This document shows positions 1 to 8,557 of a stretch of DNA of 37,398 nt, piece by piece. Numbering within the stretch: the stretch's first letter is position 1; every line of letters begins with the position of its first letter. This DNA comes from Gemmatimonadota bacterium (lineage in GTDB: Bacteria; Gemmatimonadota; Gemmatimonadetes; Gemmatimonadales; GWC2-71-9): contig JAPULZ010000180.1 in NCBI GenBank assembly GCA_027294455.1, positions 1 to 37,398 of the forward strand, written 5' to 3'. The translations under genes were made by a program, and so were the position numbers. The notes under the pieces are model-generated. The model ran no database searches and was not told the DNA's origin. It saw nothing but the letters and a program-made list of their open reading frames with translations.

Positions 1-2
1 CC

Positions 3-917
3 GACCTCGACGGCGCCCACGGCCTCTTCGTCGCTCCGACGGGAGATCACTGGTACCTGTCTCTGGCCCACGGCCGACCCTTCGGGACGATCTGGAAGTT
101 CGAGACGGGCACGGACAGGTTTGTGGATTCAACCACGGTCGGACTGTTTCCCGCGACCATCGCCGTGAGCCGGGATGGCTCGCAATTGTTCGTCGTGAAC
201 TTCAACCTTCACGGCAACCCCGTTCCCAGTTCCGTGTCGTCGATCTTCACGCCGTTCATGCGAGAGACGAAACAGATCGAGACGTGCGTCAAGCCGCACG
301 GAGGAAGATTGAGCAGTGACGGCACGCGACACTACTCCGCGTGTGTGGCCAGCGATCAACTGATCGAAATCGCCACCGACCGCCTCGAGGTCAGTCGCCG
401 GCTACAGTTGACCCGGGGTGCCGAGGGTTTGGTATCCAGCGACCGCAGCGGCGCCATCGTGGGGGGGCCGGACGCCTGCAAGCCCACGTGGATTGCCGTG
501 GCTCCGGACGATGCCCACCTGTACGTCCCGTGCAACGGTCGGCGGGAAGTGCTCGAGCTCGACGCGAACACCTTCGACATCACGCGGCGCTTTCCCACAG
601 GTGCCGGGCCGTACAATGCAGACGTCACCCCCGACGGCCGCCAGCTCGTCGTGTCGCTCAAGGGCGATCAGGCCGTGGCGATCTTCGACCTGTCCAGTGG
701 GGATGAGACACGCGTCGCGACGTCGGAGTCGGTGACACACGGCGTCGCCATCTCGTCGGACTCGCGTTACGCGTTCATTTCCAACGAGGCGGTCGGCGCC
801 ACGCGAGGCACGATCGACGTGATCGATCTGCAATCCAAGACGCTGGTGGCGACCACCCAAGTGCAGTATCAGCCCGGGGGCATCGGGTTCTGGAAGATGG
901 AAACCGTCGAGCAGTGA
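3..917 (+). CDS. YVTN/beta-propeller repeat protein (5' end outside the window)
   Basis: The reading frame is open from the first bases of the window, so the N-terminus and any signal peptide are missing; the GTG at 123 is not the real start. The visible ~304 residues carry repeated blades of the type 'P..IAVSRDGSQLFVVN', 'PTWIAVAPDDAHLYVPCNG', 'PYNADVTPDGRQLVVS' and 'THGVAISSDSRYAFISN', spaced about 40-50 residues apart. This is the pattern of YVTN/cytochrome-D1-like beta-propellers, which are usually exported binding or scaffold proteins. Substrate and partners cannot be told. The next gene starts 19 bases downstream on the same strand, so they may be co-transcribed. Confidence 0.8.
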   Translation, partial: DLDGAHGLFVAPTGDHWYLSLAHGRPFGTIWKFETGTDRFVDSTTVGLFPATIAVSRDGSQLFVVNFNLHGNPVPSSVSSIFTPFMRETKQIETCVKPHGGRLSSDGTRHYSACVASDQLIEIATDRLEVSRRLQLTRGAEGLVSSDRSGAIVGGPDACKPTWIAVAPDDAHLYVPCNGRREVLELDANTFDITRRFPTGAGPYNADVTPDGRQLVVSLKGDQAVAIFDLSSGDETRVATSESVTHGVAISSDSRYAFISNEAVGATRGTIDVIDLQSKTLVATTQVQYQPGGIGFWKMETVEQ

Positions 918-936
918 CAATCATCGCATCGGCCGC

Positions 937-1290
937 ATGAGCGATCCCCGCGCCGATTTTCTGAGCCGCATCTCAAGCGTAGGCTGGGGCTGGCGCGCGT
1001 CCGTGCAAATGGGTTTGGGTGGCCTCGTGGTCACGATCCGGGACCAGATCGCCGAGGGCGCCTTCAACGACCAGGACGTGCCCGAGGTCGTGGCGTTTCA
1101 CGATGCAGCCGAGAAGTTCTGGCATGCCTCCATCGCCACCAACCCGCCCATGGAAGCGGAAGCCATGGTCGCCGGGCTGCGGCAACTGCTGGACCAGTGC
1201 GCGGGTCCGTTGGCCGGCTTTCAGGTGCAGGTCGAGCGGGCCCTCACGCAGGCGGAGTCGTTCAATCGGCTGAAGGACGAACGATCCTGA
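937..1290 (+). CDS. Hypothetical 117-aa protein
   Basis: Not recognised. It starts at an ATG 19 bases after the propeller gene and ends at a TGA that overlaps the likely CTG start of the next gene. The protein is soluble and mostly helical in appearance, with no signal peptide, no membrane segment and one cysteine. The tight spacing on both sides suggests a small operon with the beta-propeller and lipocalin-like genes. No function is assigned. Confidence 0.6.
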   Translation: MSDPRADFLSRISSVGWGWRASVQMGLGGLVVTIRDQIAEGAFNDQDVPEVVAFHDAAEKFWHASIATNPPMEAEAMVAGLRQLLDQCAGPLAGFQVQVERALTQAESFNRLKDERS

Positions 1291-1745
1291 ACCGCACGGT
1301 GGCGGCTGCGTTCGTCGCCGGGATGTGTGGATGCGCGGGCGGCGGGCACGGCGATTCCATCCAGGGGGTGTGGGAGGTGGTCGGGCGCTCCTACACCACG
1401 CCGGACACCAGCTGGACCAACTCCGCTCCCGAGCCCGGCCAGTATTTCTTCGGCGAGCGGCATTTCAGTGTCCAGGAGATCCGGGAGAGTGGTCCGCGGG
1501 AACCGTTCGCGGCCGAGACCACCGATGAAGAGCGACTGGCCGCGTTCGACGCCTTTCACGCCTACTCCGGCACGTAGGTGGCTGCCGGGTCGACGCTCGA
1601 GATACGCCCCACCGTGGCGAAGAGTCCCAATTCCATGGACGGCAGCACGTACCGCTACCGGTACGCCATCAGCGGTGATCGCATGACGATCACGCGGGTC
1701 GCCGGAGCTGAAACCCGCGTCACGATCCTCAGGCGGATCGAGTAG
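1287..1745 (+). pseudogene. Lipocalin-like lipoprotein interrupted by an in-frame TAG
   Basis: One frame runs from 1287 to the TAG at 1743-1745 but is cut by another TAG at 1575-1577. Before it lies a short lipoprotein-like signal (NRT, a hydrophobic run, then the cysteines of 'MCGCAGG') and a lipocalin-like segment with 'IQGVWEVV' and 'PGQYFFGERHFSV'. After it the same frame continues as 'STLEIRP.VAKSPNSM', '.YRYAISGDRMTITR' and 'AETRVTILRRIE', the usual end of this family. In relatives as I recall them the interrupted position is 'SGTY', so a Tyr codon (TAC or TAT) probably became TAG. The start is uncertain: CTG 1287, overlapping the previous stop, gives the best signal peptide; GTG 1299 is the alternative. 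The break is either true decay or a base-call error. Confidence 0.65.
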
Positions 1746-1781
1746 CCCCTCGACCTTCTCACTTCTACCAACAGTGGTGCG

Positions 1782-2930
1782 ATGATCTCGGATCCGACTA
1801 CGGTAATCTTGGTTCTGGCTGCGGTCGTTTTCGTGTCGGTGCATCTGGAGAAGCACTATGCGGCGTTTCGATCGCTGGGCGCCGCGTTGGTGGGCATCTT
1901 GCTCGCGATGGTGCTGTCGAATATCGGGCTCCTTCCCGGGGAATCTCGGGCGTACGAATTCCTCATGGGCACCGGTGTCAACATCGGCATCGCCCTCATT
2001 CTGTTGAGCGTGGACGTCAAATCGGTGATGCAGGCCGGCCCGCGGATGCTGGGTGCCTTCGGCATCGGGGCCCTCGGCACGGCAACCGGCGCCGTCGTTG
2101 GTGCCTTCCTGCTCTCGGGGCTGGTCGGTTTGGAGACGTGGAAGCTGGCGGGCCAGTTTACCGGGACCTACACGGGTGGCGGTGTGAACTTCGCAGCGGT
2201 GGGTCGGGCGCTCGACACGAGTCCGGACCTGTTCGCCGCCGCGACGGCGGCCGATGTCATCGTGACCGCCGTGTGGATGGCCGCGTGTCTCATGGTGCCT
2301 GTGGTGCTGGGCCGATCCAGGCAAGCCTCGGCGCCCACTGCCGAGAAGGACGCGTCCGGCGCGGAGGCCATGACCCTCGAGAAGACCCTGTACAGCAGCG
2401 TCCGCCCGGTCCAGCTGGCGGACGCGGCGGCCCTCGTCACGATTGCGGTAGGCGCCGTGTGGGCTGCCGGCAAGCTGGCCGCCCTCGTGCCCCAAGTGCG
2501 GGATATCGTGTGGCTCACCACCATCGTGCTGGCGGTAGCGCAGGTCCCGGCGGTGAAGCGTCTCGCGGGGAGCGCGATCTTCGGCAACTACCTCGTGTTG
2601 CTCTTTCTGGCCAGCAACGGGGCCCGCTCGGTGGTCGCGACGCTGGTTGCCGTGGGGCCGCCGGTGTTCTACTACGCCGTCGTGACGGTGACCGTTCACG
2701 GCATCATCATCTTCGGACTCGGACGCCTCGCCCGCATCGATTTCGCGACCTTGGCCGTCGCGTCCCAAGCGAATGTCGGCGGGCCCGCATCCGCCATGGC
2801 GCTGGCCGGCGCACGCGGATATTCGGATCGGCTACTGCCGGGCGTGGCCGTGGGGCTGTTGGGATATGCGGTGGGGAACTACCTCGGGCTTGCGGTGGCG
2901 GATGTGATACGGCCGTTCTTGGGGGGATAG
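1782..2930 (+). CDS. DUF819 (YjcL-like) integral membrane protein
   Basis: A 382-residue polytopic protein with about ten hydrophobic segments. It carries the family's glycine-rich core 'GTYTGGGVNFAAVGRAL' near residues 129-145 and a conserved 'NVGGPASAMALAGARG' near the C-terminus. DUF819 proteins resemble sodium-dependent carriers in fold, but no substrate is established for the family as far as I know. The length fits the family's usual 380-410 residues. Its stop lies only five bases from the end of the convergent dehydrogenase gene, with no room for a separate terminator. No transported compound is suggested by the neighbours. Confidence 0.85.
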   Translation: MISDPTTVILVLAAVVFVSVHLEKHYAAFRSLGAALVGILLAMVLSNIGLLPGESRAYEFLMGTGVNIGIALILLSVDVKSVMQAGPRMLGAFGIGALGTATGAVVGAFLLSGLVGLETWKLAGQFTGTYTGGGVNFAAVGRALDTSPDLFAAATAADVIVTAVWMAACLMVPVVLGRSRQASAPTAEKDASGAEAMTLEKTLYSSVRPVQLADAAALVTIAVGAVWAAGKLAALVPQVRDIVWLTTIVLAVAQVPAVKRLAGSAIFGNYLVLLFLASNGARSVVATLVAVGPPVFYYAVVTVTVHGIIIFGLGRLARIDFATLAVASQANVGGPASAMALAGARGYSDRLLPGVAVGLLGYAVGNYLGLAVADVIRPFLGG

Positions 2931-2935
2931 CCGCC

Positions 2936-3985
2936 TCAGTACAGCTTCTCCGTATCGAGCACGTTGCGCAGCGGCTCGCCAGCGAGAAAACGCCTCAGGT
3001 TTTCACAAAACAGATCGGTGAGCTTGCCGTTTTCCCGGTCGCTGGTGGAGCCGGAGTGAGGGCTCACGAGAACGTTGGGCATGTTCCACAGGGGACTGTC
3101 CTGTGGCAGGGGTTCCTCCGCGAACACGTCCAGCGCGGCGCCCCCGAGGCGACCCGACTGCAACGCATCGACGAGGGCCGGCTCGTCTACCATGGCGCCA
3201 CGCGCGATGTTGATGAGGATCGCGCGGTCGGGCAGCAGCCCCAACTCCTTGGTTCCGATCAATTTTTCCGTCTCGCCGGTGTGAGGTGCGATCAACACCA
3301 GGTACTCGGCGCGCGGCAACACGGCGTGCAGCGCACCCATCGGGTGGAGCTCGTCCAGGTGCAATGACACCGGGTCCACGCCGTCCACATGCCGCTTCAC
3401 GCCGAGAATCGTCATGCCGAACGGCCGTGCCAGTCGCGCCACCTCGGCGCCGATTCTTCCCACGCCGACGATCCCCAGCGTGCGGCCGAACAGGTCTGTG
3501 CCGGCGTACCGCTCCCAATGCTTCCGCGCCTGATCCCGGATCATGCGCTGCAGGCCCTTGTTGAACATCAGCATCGCCATGATGCAGAACTCGGCCAGGG
3601 GCTGCGCGTGGACGCCGCTAGCCGTGGTGAAGACCGTGCTCTGCATCCGCGCGGCGTACCCCATCCGGCTCACGAATTGGCCGATGCCGGCACTGGTAGC
3701 CTGAATCCATTTCACCTTTGGGGCGAGATCGGGAAGGTCTTCACGATGGGTCTGGTCGAAGTCGAAGAGGATGTCGGCGCGTGCCAGCAGTCCCTGCCAC
3801 CGCGCTTCCTGTTCGGGCGTGCGATGCGCCGCCACCCCGGTATGATCGGCGGCGTACCGCGGCGGTCGCAACAAATCCGGCTCGTAGAGGACGTCGATGC
3901 GCGGATCGACTTGCCGGATACGCTCCACGTGCTCTGGTTCCAGGTAGCTGGCGATCAGTACGGTGTGAGTGGCGTGGTCGGTCAT
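2936..3985 (-). CDS. D-isomer-specific 2-hydroxyacid dehydrogenase
   Basis: A 349-residue NAD(P)-dependent oxidoreductase for 2-hydroxyacid/2-oxoacid interconversion. The Rossmann motif GVGRIG lies at residues 174-179. The catalytic triad appears as Arg262 in 'NIARGAMVDE', Glu290/291 in 'FAEEPLP' and His310 in 'SPHSG'. Residues 1-100 plus the C-terminal helix form the substrate domain. The sequence is of the glyoxylate/hydroxypyruvate-reductase-like class rather than SerA, because no ACT regulatory domain follows. The exact substrate is unknown. It lies 26 bases downstream of the decayed BNR gene on the same strand and has no clear ribosome binding site. Confidence 0.88.
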   Translation of the reverse strand: MTDHATHTVLIASYLEPEHVERIRQVDPRIDVLYEPDLLRPPRYAADHTGVAAHRTPEQEARWQGLLARADILFDFDQTHREDLPDLAPKVKWIQATSAGIGQFVSRMGYAARMQSTVFTTASGVHAQPLAEFCIMAMLMFNKGLQRMIRDQARKHWERYAGTDLFGRTLGIVGVGRIGAEVARLARPFGMTILGVKRHVDGVDPVSLHLDELHPMGALHAVLPRAEYLVLIAPHTGETEKLIGTKELGLLPDRAILINIARGAMVDEPALVDALQSGRLGGAALDVFAEEPLPQDSPLWNMPNVLVSPHSGSTSDRENGKLTDLFCENLRRFLAGEPLRNVLDTEKLY

Positions 3986-4011
3986 TGGTGTTCGGTGTTT
4001 AGTACTGAGAA

Positions 4012-4674
4012 CTACCTCTCCGGGAGTAGCGCGGAGATAATGTCCGGGAACCCCAACTCCCGGAGTAGCTGCCGGAACTGCGCGGCGTCGTCGTTCATCA
4101 ACTCGAGATAGAGCTCGGTGTACTCCACGAGTTGTTGCTTGAACTGCGTGTGCACCTCGATCTGCTGCACCGTAGGCGGGAAGTCCGCGCCGTTGGCGTT
4201 GAGGTCGCTGGCGAGGGCGCTGAGCCGTCCGTAGAGGCGGGGGTCCACCACCATGCGGCCGATCCGCCCCGACTCGGGCAGGCCGACGTTGGTCCAGGTG
4301 GCTCCCGCGTCCGTGGACTTGTACACCCCGTCACCGAGGGAGTGGGCCGGACGGATTACGAACGTTTCTCCGGTGCCCACCCACACCACGTTCGGATCCG
4401 AGGGCGCGATGGCGATAGATCCCATGGAGGACACCGGCTGATCGTCGAAAATGGGACGCCACGTGTCTCCGCCGTCGATGGTCTTCCACAGCCCCCCGGA
4501 CGCCGCACCGACGTAGCTGGTCATGGGATCGCCGGGTATGCCGGCCACGGCAATCGTCCGGTTGCCGTCAGGGCCGATGAAACGGTATTGCAGCTGGTGC
4601 GTGAAGCTCTCGTCGACGGTCTGGCTTCGTACGACACGGACACACTCCTTGATGAGCGGTGGGTTTCGCTGAAA
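4012..4674 (-). pseudogene. Sortilin/VPS10-like BNR-repeat protein remnant (5' truncation and in-frame internal deletion)
   Basis: The conserved N-terminal part of BNR-repeat 'glycosyl hydrolase' proteins is readable from about 4620 down to 4240: 'YRFIGPDGNRTIAVAG', 'SYVGAASGGLWKTIDGGDTW', 'VVWVGTGE', 'GVYKSTDAGATWTNVG' and 'GRIGRMVV'. It then jumps within a few codons (about 4225-4240) to what looks like the far C-terminal helical tail of the same family ('LYGRLSALASDLNAN..FPPT..QIEVH'). Intact members are about 1000 residues, so roughly 800 residues are missing without a frame change. Upstream the frame continues to a TAG at 4675-4677 with no ATG, GTG or TTG and no signal peptide. The only start, GTG at 4548, lies inside the conserved repeat. 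Translation into a useful protein is unlikely. Confidence 0.75.
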
Positions 4675-4697
4675 CTAGCCACAGGTTCTGCCGAATG

Positions 4698-4725
4698 GTA
4701 CGGGCGAGGCATGCCTCGCCCCTAC
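4698..4725. repeat. 28-bp near-perfect palindrome (REP-like)
   Basis: The two 14-base arms meet at GGCA/TGCC and pair at 13 of 14 positions; the only mismatch is the fourth base. The core GGGCGAGGCATGCCTCGCCC is perfectly self-complementary. Palindromes of this 'GTAGGGGC...GCCCCTAC' style recur as dispersed repeats in many GC-rich genomes (general knowledge, not checked here). The TAG stop of the NtrC-type gene (4722-4724) lies inside the right arm. Only one copy was found in the window. It could act as a minus-strand terminator hairpin, but there is no T-tract. Confidence 0.7.
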
Positions 4726-6092
4726 GGCAGCCCGTGCTTCTTGCGTTTTTCCCAGAGGTTCTTGCGGGAGATGCCGAGCGACTCCGCGGAGCGCTGCACG
4801 TTGCCGTCGAAAAGCTCCAGCGTGTGGCGAATGTACTCCCGCTCGGAGTCGGCCAGGCTCAGGTTGGTGGGAATCGGAAAGGACGCGCCGGCGGGCTGAG
4901 CCGGATCGGCCGCCCCGACACCCCCGAGTTCAGGCAAATCGGTGGCCATCAACGTATCGCCGTCGGTAAAAATGAGCGCCCGCTCGATGACGTTGCGTAG
5001 TTCGCGAATGTTGCCGGGCCAATGCCAATCTTGCATCAGCGCGAGGGCTTCGGGGGCGATGGACGTGACGTGCTTCCGGAATTCGCGGCTGAACACTTCT
5101 CGGAAATTGTCCGCGAGCTGGGACACATCCTCTTTGATGTCGCGCAGGGGAGGCAGCACGTGGGACGCAACGCTCACGCGGTAGTACAGATCGGCGCGAA
5201 ACGTGCCGTCGCGCACTTCCCGGTCCAGGTCCCGGTTGGTGGCGGTGATGAGGCGCAGGCTCACGGCGATTTCGTCGGTTCCGCCCACGCGTCGGAACCG
5301 CCGCGATTCCAGGAAGTTCAGGAACTTGGACTGGAGTTCGAACGGGAGATCGGCGATCTCGTCGAGGAACAACGTGCCGCCATCGGCCAGTTCGATGAGG
5401 CCGCGTTTCGTCTCGCGGGCGTCCGTGAACGCGCCCTTCTGGTAGCCGAACACCTCCGCCTCCAACAAGTGGGCGGGAAGGGCCGAGCAGTTGATCTCGA
5501 CGAACCGCCCGGCCGAGTGCGTGCTGGAATAGTGAATGGCCCGCGCGACGAGGTTCTTGCCGGTGCCGCTTTCCCCCAGCAGCAAGACCGTTGGTCGCGG
5601 AATGGCCGCAACGCGTCGGACGAACTCGCGGACTTCTTCGACCTTGGGATGACTGCCCAGAATCGCCCCGAGGGAAAACTCCTTGCGCCGTTCCTGCTGG
5701 ATCGAGGCGGCCTCCTCGCGCAGCGGGCGTTCCTCCAGCGCGCGACCGAGGAGCGTCATCAACTCGTCCTGGCTGGCCGGCTTCGTGAGGTACTCCGTCG
5801 CCCCGGCTTTGAGCGCATCGATGGCGCTCTGCATTTCCCCGTGTGCGGTGAGAACGAAGATCGGCAGGAAGGGGTCCATCTCCCGGAGCCGGCGCGTGAC
5901 GTCGATGCCGCTCGTGTCCGGCATGACCAGGTCGGTGATGACGACCGCCGGGGGGGCTTCCGCACACCGCTCGAAGAATGCGTCCGCCGCCGTGAAGACC
6001 TCGCTCTGAACCCGCTTGGACGTATCCAGCACGGCGGAGAGCAATTTGGCGGTGGTGGCGTCGTCGTCGAGTATGTAGACTGTCGGGAGCAT
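4722..6092 (-). CDS. NtrC-family sigma54-dependent response regulator
   Basis: A 456-residue regulator with the classic three parts. The receiver (residues 1-120) has an acidic cluster at 10-11, phospho-acceptor Asp54 in 'VITDLVMPD' and Lys104. The AAA+ domain (about 145-380) has Walker A 'GESGTGKN' at 173-180, Walker B 'GGTLFLDEI' at 238-246 and arginine-finger regions. The C-terminal Fis-type helix-turn-helix ends 'SLGISRKNLWEKRKKHGLP'. The sigma54-contacting loop reads GAFTDA (220-225) instead of GAFTGA, keeping the key Phe-Thr pair. It should bind an upstream activator site when phosphorylated and open sigma54 promoters. It is divergent from the lone receiver and hybrid kinase genes, its likely phosphate donors. 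Its stop codon falls inside a palindrome. Confidence 0.95.
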   Translation of the reverse strand: MLPTVYILDDDATTAKLLSAVLDTSKRVQSEVFTAADAFFERCAEAPPAVVITDLVMPDTSGIDVTRRLREMDPFLPIFVLTAHGEMQSAIDALKAGATEYLTKPASQDELMTLLGRALEERPLREEAASIQQERRKEFSLGAILGSHPKVEEVREFVRRVAAIPRPTVLLLGESGTGKNLVARAIHYSSTHSAGRFVEINCSALPAHLLEAEVFGYQKGAFTDARETKRGLIELADGGTLFLDEIADLPFELQSKFLNFLESRRFRRVGGTDEIAVSLRLITATNRDLDREVRDGTFRADLYYRVSVASHVLPPLRDIKEDVSQLADNFREVFSREFRKHVTSIAPEALALMQDWHWPGNIRELRNVIERALIFTDGDTLMATDLPELGGVGAADPAQPAGASFPIPTNLSLADSEREYIRHTLELFDGNVQRSAESLGISRKNLWEKRKKHGLP

Positions 6093-6168
6093 TGGTATAT
6101 CGGCTCGATTCGTATGCCGGATGCGACAATATACAAGGGACGGCTGTTTCCGAGGGGATGGTCACCAT
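6093..6168. promoter_or_regulatory. Divergent promoter region between the NtrC-type and receiver genes
   Basis: These 76 bases separate the start of the minus-strand NtrC-type gene from the plus-strand receiver gene. They contain an AT-rich run 'ACAATATACAAGG' around 6127-6139, which could supply a -10 element for the plus strand, but no convincing -35. A GAGGGG Shine-Dalgarno-like run at 6152-6157 supports ATG 6169 as the receiver start rather than the upstream ATG at 6121. No sigma54-type GG-N10-GC element was seen here. Confidence 0.4.
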
Positions 6169-6540
6169 ATGGCTCCGGCATTTCGGCTCGTGCTGATCGA
6201 CGACGATCCGGACCTGCGCAAGCTCATCGCGCTGACCTTGAGTTTCAGTGCCGGGTGGGAGGTGACCACCGCGGCGGGTGGAGTCGAGGGAATCGAGGAG
6301 GTGCGCCGGATCAAACCCGATGCGGTCGTCGTGGACATCATGATGCCGGAGGTGGACGGCTATGAGGTCTGTCGCCGCCTCAAGGCCGATCTCGAAACGG
6401 CCGCGATCCCGGTGGTGTTTCTCACCGCGAGGACGCAGATCGACGAGGAGCAAGTCCGCGATCTGGGCGCGGCCGGGGTGATCATCAAGCCGTTCGATAC
6501 CGACACCATCGCCGACCGCATCCTGGACTTGTGCCGGTAG
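6169..6540 (+). CDS. Single-domain response regulator (lone receiver)
   Basis: A 123-residue CheY/Spo0F-like receiver with no output domain. The acidic pocket is Asp11-Asp13, the phospho-acceptor is Asp56 in 'VVVDIMMPE', the switch Thr86 is in 'FLTAR' and the conserved lysine is Lys107 in 'IIKPFD'. The start at ATG 6169 is chosen because GAGGGG precedes it and the receiver fold begins at once; the ATG at 6121 would add 16 unrelated residues. It lies 39 bases upstream of the Hpt-containing histidine kinase on the same strand and probably shuttles phosphate between that kinase's two histidine sites, or to the divergent NtrC-type regulator. Confidence 0.93.
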   Translation: MAPAFRLVLIDDDPDLRKLIALTLSFSAGWEVTTAAGGVEGIEEVRRIKPDAVVVDIMMPEVDGYEVCRRLKADLETAAIPVVFLTARTQIDEEQVRDLGAAGVIIKPFDTDTIADRILDLCR

Positions 6541-6579
6541 TCACGGCGCGCCGCTGCTACCCGGCTACCGTATGATGCC

Positions 6580-8547
6580 ATGAGCCAACAAGACGCCATT
6601 GCCGTCGTCCGGCGGGAGTTTGCCGAGGGTCTCCCAGGGCGCCTGGAGGTCATTCGATCGACGCTCCACGGGCTCCGCGGTGGCTACGATCAGGCCGAAG
6701 CGAAAGCCTTCTACATGAACGCCCACCGGCTGAAGGGGGCCGCCGGGTCGTTCGGGGCCGAGGAAGTGGCCGGGCACGCCACCCGGCTCACCGAGATCGG
6801 TCTGTGCTGGTCGGAATCCGGCGAAGTGGATCCCACCGAGGTCACTCGTGCCTCCGAGATCCTGTCCCTCCTGTCCGCGGCGGTGGATCGCTTCGGCACG
6901 CGCGAGGGCGTGCTCCTGGCTCCCGACGCCGACCCGTCCCAGGTCTCCGCGGCCGACCGTCTCGAGGTGGTCGGCGTGCTCGCGTCGCTGATCAATACCA
7001 CCTTCGACCTCCGGGAGATCTTCCCAAAGGCCATCCTCGAGCTGCGACGCGTGATGAATTTTCGCCGCGCCAGCGTCGTGCTCCTCTCCGATGACGATGC
7101 CCACTACTACCTCCATACCCTCTTCGATGCCGATCGCGGCGGGTTCATCGAAAAAGAGGGGGAGTTTCCACTCGACGACGGTTTGCCCGGGAAGGTGATT
7201 CGAACCGGCCAGGCGATGCGCGTGGACGAATTGAGCGGTACCGACGGCATTCGCGCCGAAGGAGAACGTGGCGTGTCGACCATCGTCGTCCCCCTGCACG
7301 TCGACGGCAAGGTGATCGGGACGCTCAATCTGGGCGCGCGCGGGTCCGCCCGGTACGACGACGAGGACCTCGAGCTCGCGGTGCTCCTCGGCAAGCAGAT
7401 CGGTACGTCGCTCCACTATTCCAAGCTGCTGGCCACCATCGACGGCCAACGCGATGCGCTGGCACGCGAACACGCCAGCGTCCGGTCCGAGCGCACGCGA
7501 CTCGAGGCCCTCATCGAGGCGAGCGATGCGGGTATCATGATGATCAGTGACGGCCGGGTCGCCCACTTGAACGGGACGATGGCGCAACTCATTGGCATGC
7601 CGCCCGAAGTCCTGGCCGGTGCGCCGATCGGACAGGTCAACCGTACGCTGGCGCGGTGCCTGAGCGATCCGGAAGCCCTCGCGGCGCAAGTGGCGGTGTT
7701 GCAACAAGAGGAAGGGACCCTACGGGATCGGGTGGAGTTCGTGTTTCCCAGGCGCATCATCTGCGAGCGCACCGTGACCGTCGTGCCCGACGCCGACGGA
7801 CGCGTGCTCGGTTATCTGGTGGTTTATCGCGACGTGACCCGCGAGGCCGATGCCGAGGCCGCCAAGGACGAATTCGTCTCGATCGTGAGCCACGAACTGC
7901 GGACACCCCTCACATCGGTCAAGACGTCGCTTAGTTTGCTCACCAGTGGGGCTGCGGGGGAAACGACCCCCGAAATGACGGAATTGACCGAGATCGCGCT
8001 CCGCAATCTCGACCGGTTGATCCGCCTGGTGGACGACCTGCTCGATCTCTCTCGGGTTGAAAGCGGACGCGGCGTGCCCGAGCTGGTTCCCGTCTCCCTG
8101 TGGGACGCCGTGGGCCGAGCCATGGAGGCGGTCGATGGGTTCGCCCACGAGCGCGAGGTGGAACTCGAATGTGCGAAGCACGGGGACGACGTGACGGTGC
8201 GGGGTGATGCGGACCATCTGGAGCGGATCATCGTCAACTTGCTCTCCAACGCCATCAAGTTTTCTCCTGCTGGTGGCCGCGTCCGCCTTGCGTCGCAGAC
8301 GGATGCGGAAACCGCCACGCTGGAGATCGCCGACGAAGGCCCGGGGATTCCGTCGGACCAGCTCGACGTCGTCTTCGACAAGTTCCGCCAGTTGGAAATG
8401 GCGGCGAACCGGACCCACGGCGGGGCGGGGCTCGGATTGACCATCAGCCGGAGTCTCGTGGAACAGTTCGGCGGCACGATGTGGGTGGAAAGCGAAGAGG
8501 GGGAAGGATCCCGCTTCTTCGTCCGGCTTCCGTTGGTGACGCCCTGA
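6580..8547 (+). CDS. Histidine kinase with Hpt, GAF, PAS, HisKA and HATPase domains
   Basis: A 655-residue soluble sensor kinase without membrane segments. An N-terminal Hpt domain carries His49 in 'AHRLKGAAGSFG'. A GAF domain spans about 142-284, followed by a short coiled linker and a PAS domain at about 308-420. HisKA has the autophosphorylated His438 in 'SHELRTPLT'. The HATPase domain has the N box near Asn557 ('NLLSNAIKF'), the G1 box 'DEGPGIP' and 'GGAGLGLTIS'. It has two phosphorylatable histidines but no receiver of its own; the receiver is the separate gene just upstream. The GAF and PAS domains indicate cytoplasmic ligand, redox or metabolite sensing. Its end converges on the symporter gene with a ten-base gap. 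Confidence 0.93.
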   Translation: MSQQDAIAVVRREFAEGLPGRLEVIRSTLHGLRGGYDQAEAKAFYMNAHRLKGAAGSFGAEEVAGHATRLTEIGLCWSESGEVDPTEVTRASEILSLLSAAVDRFGTREGVLLAPDADPSQVSAADRLEVVGVLASLINTTFDLREIFPKAILELRRVMNFRRASVVLLSDDDAHYYLHTLFDADRGGFIEKEGEFPLDDGLPGKVIRTGQAMRVDELSGTDGIRAEGERGVSTIVVPLHVDGKVIGTLNLGARGSARYDDEDLELAVLLGKQIGTSLHYSKLLATIDGQRDALAREHASVRSERTRLEALIEASDAGIMMISDGRVAHLNGTMAQLIGMPPEVLAGAPIGQVNRTLARCLSDPEALAAQVAVLQQEEGTLRDRVEFVFPRRIICERTVTVVPDADGRVLGYLVVYRDVTREADAEAAKDEFVSIVSHELRTPLTSVKTSLSLLTSGAAGETTPEMTELTEIALRNLDRLIRLVDDLLDLSRVESGRGVPELVPVSLWDAVGRAMEAVDGFAHEREVELECAKHGDDVTVRGDADHLERIIVNLLSNAIKFSPAGGRVRLASQTDAETATLEIADEGPGIPSDQLDVVFDKFRQLEMAANRTHGGAGLGLTISRSLVEQFGGTMWVESEEGEGSRFFVRLPLVTP

Positions 8548-8557
8548 CGCCGACGTC

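Noticed and set aside
1221-2768. Long open frame (515 codons) antisense to the lipocalin-like and DUF819 genes
   Set aside because: Low-complexity Arg/His/Gly/Asp-rich translation typical of antisense frames in GC-rich DNA. The plus strand encodes a clear membrane protein.
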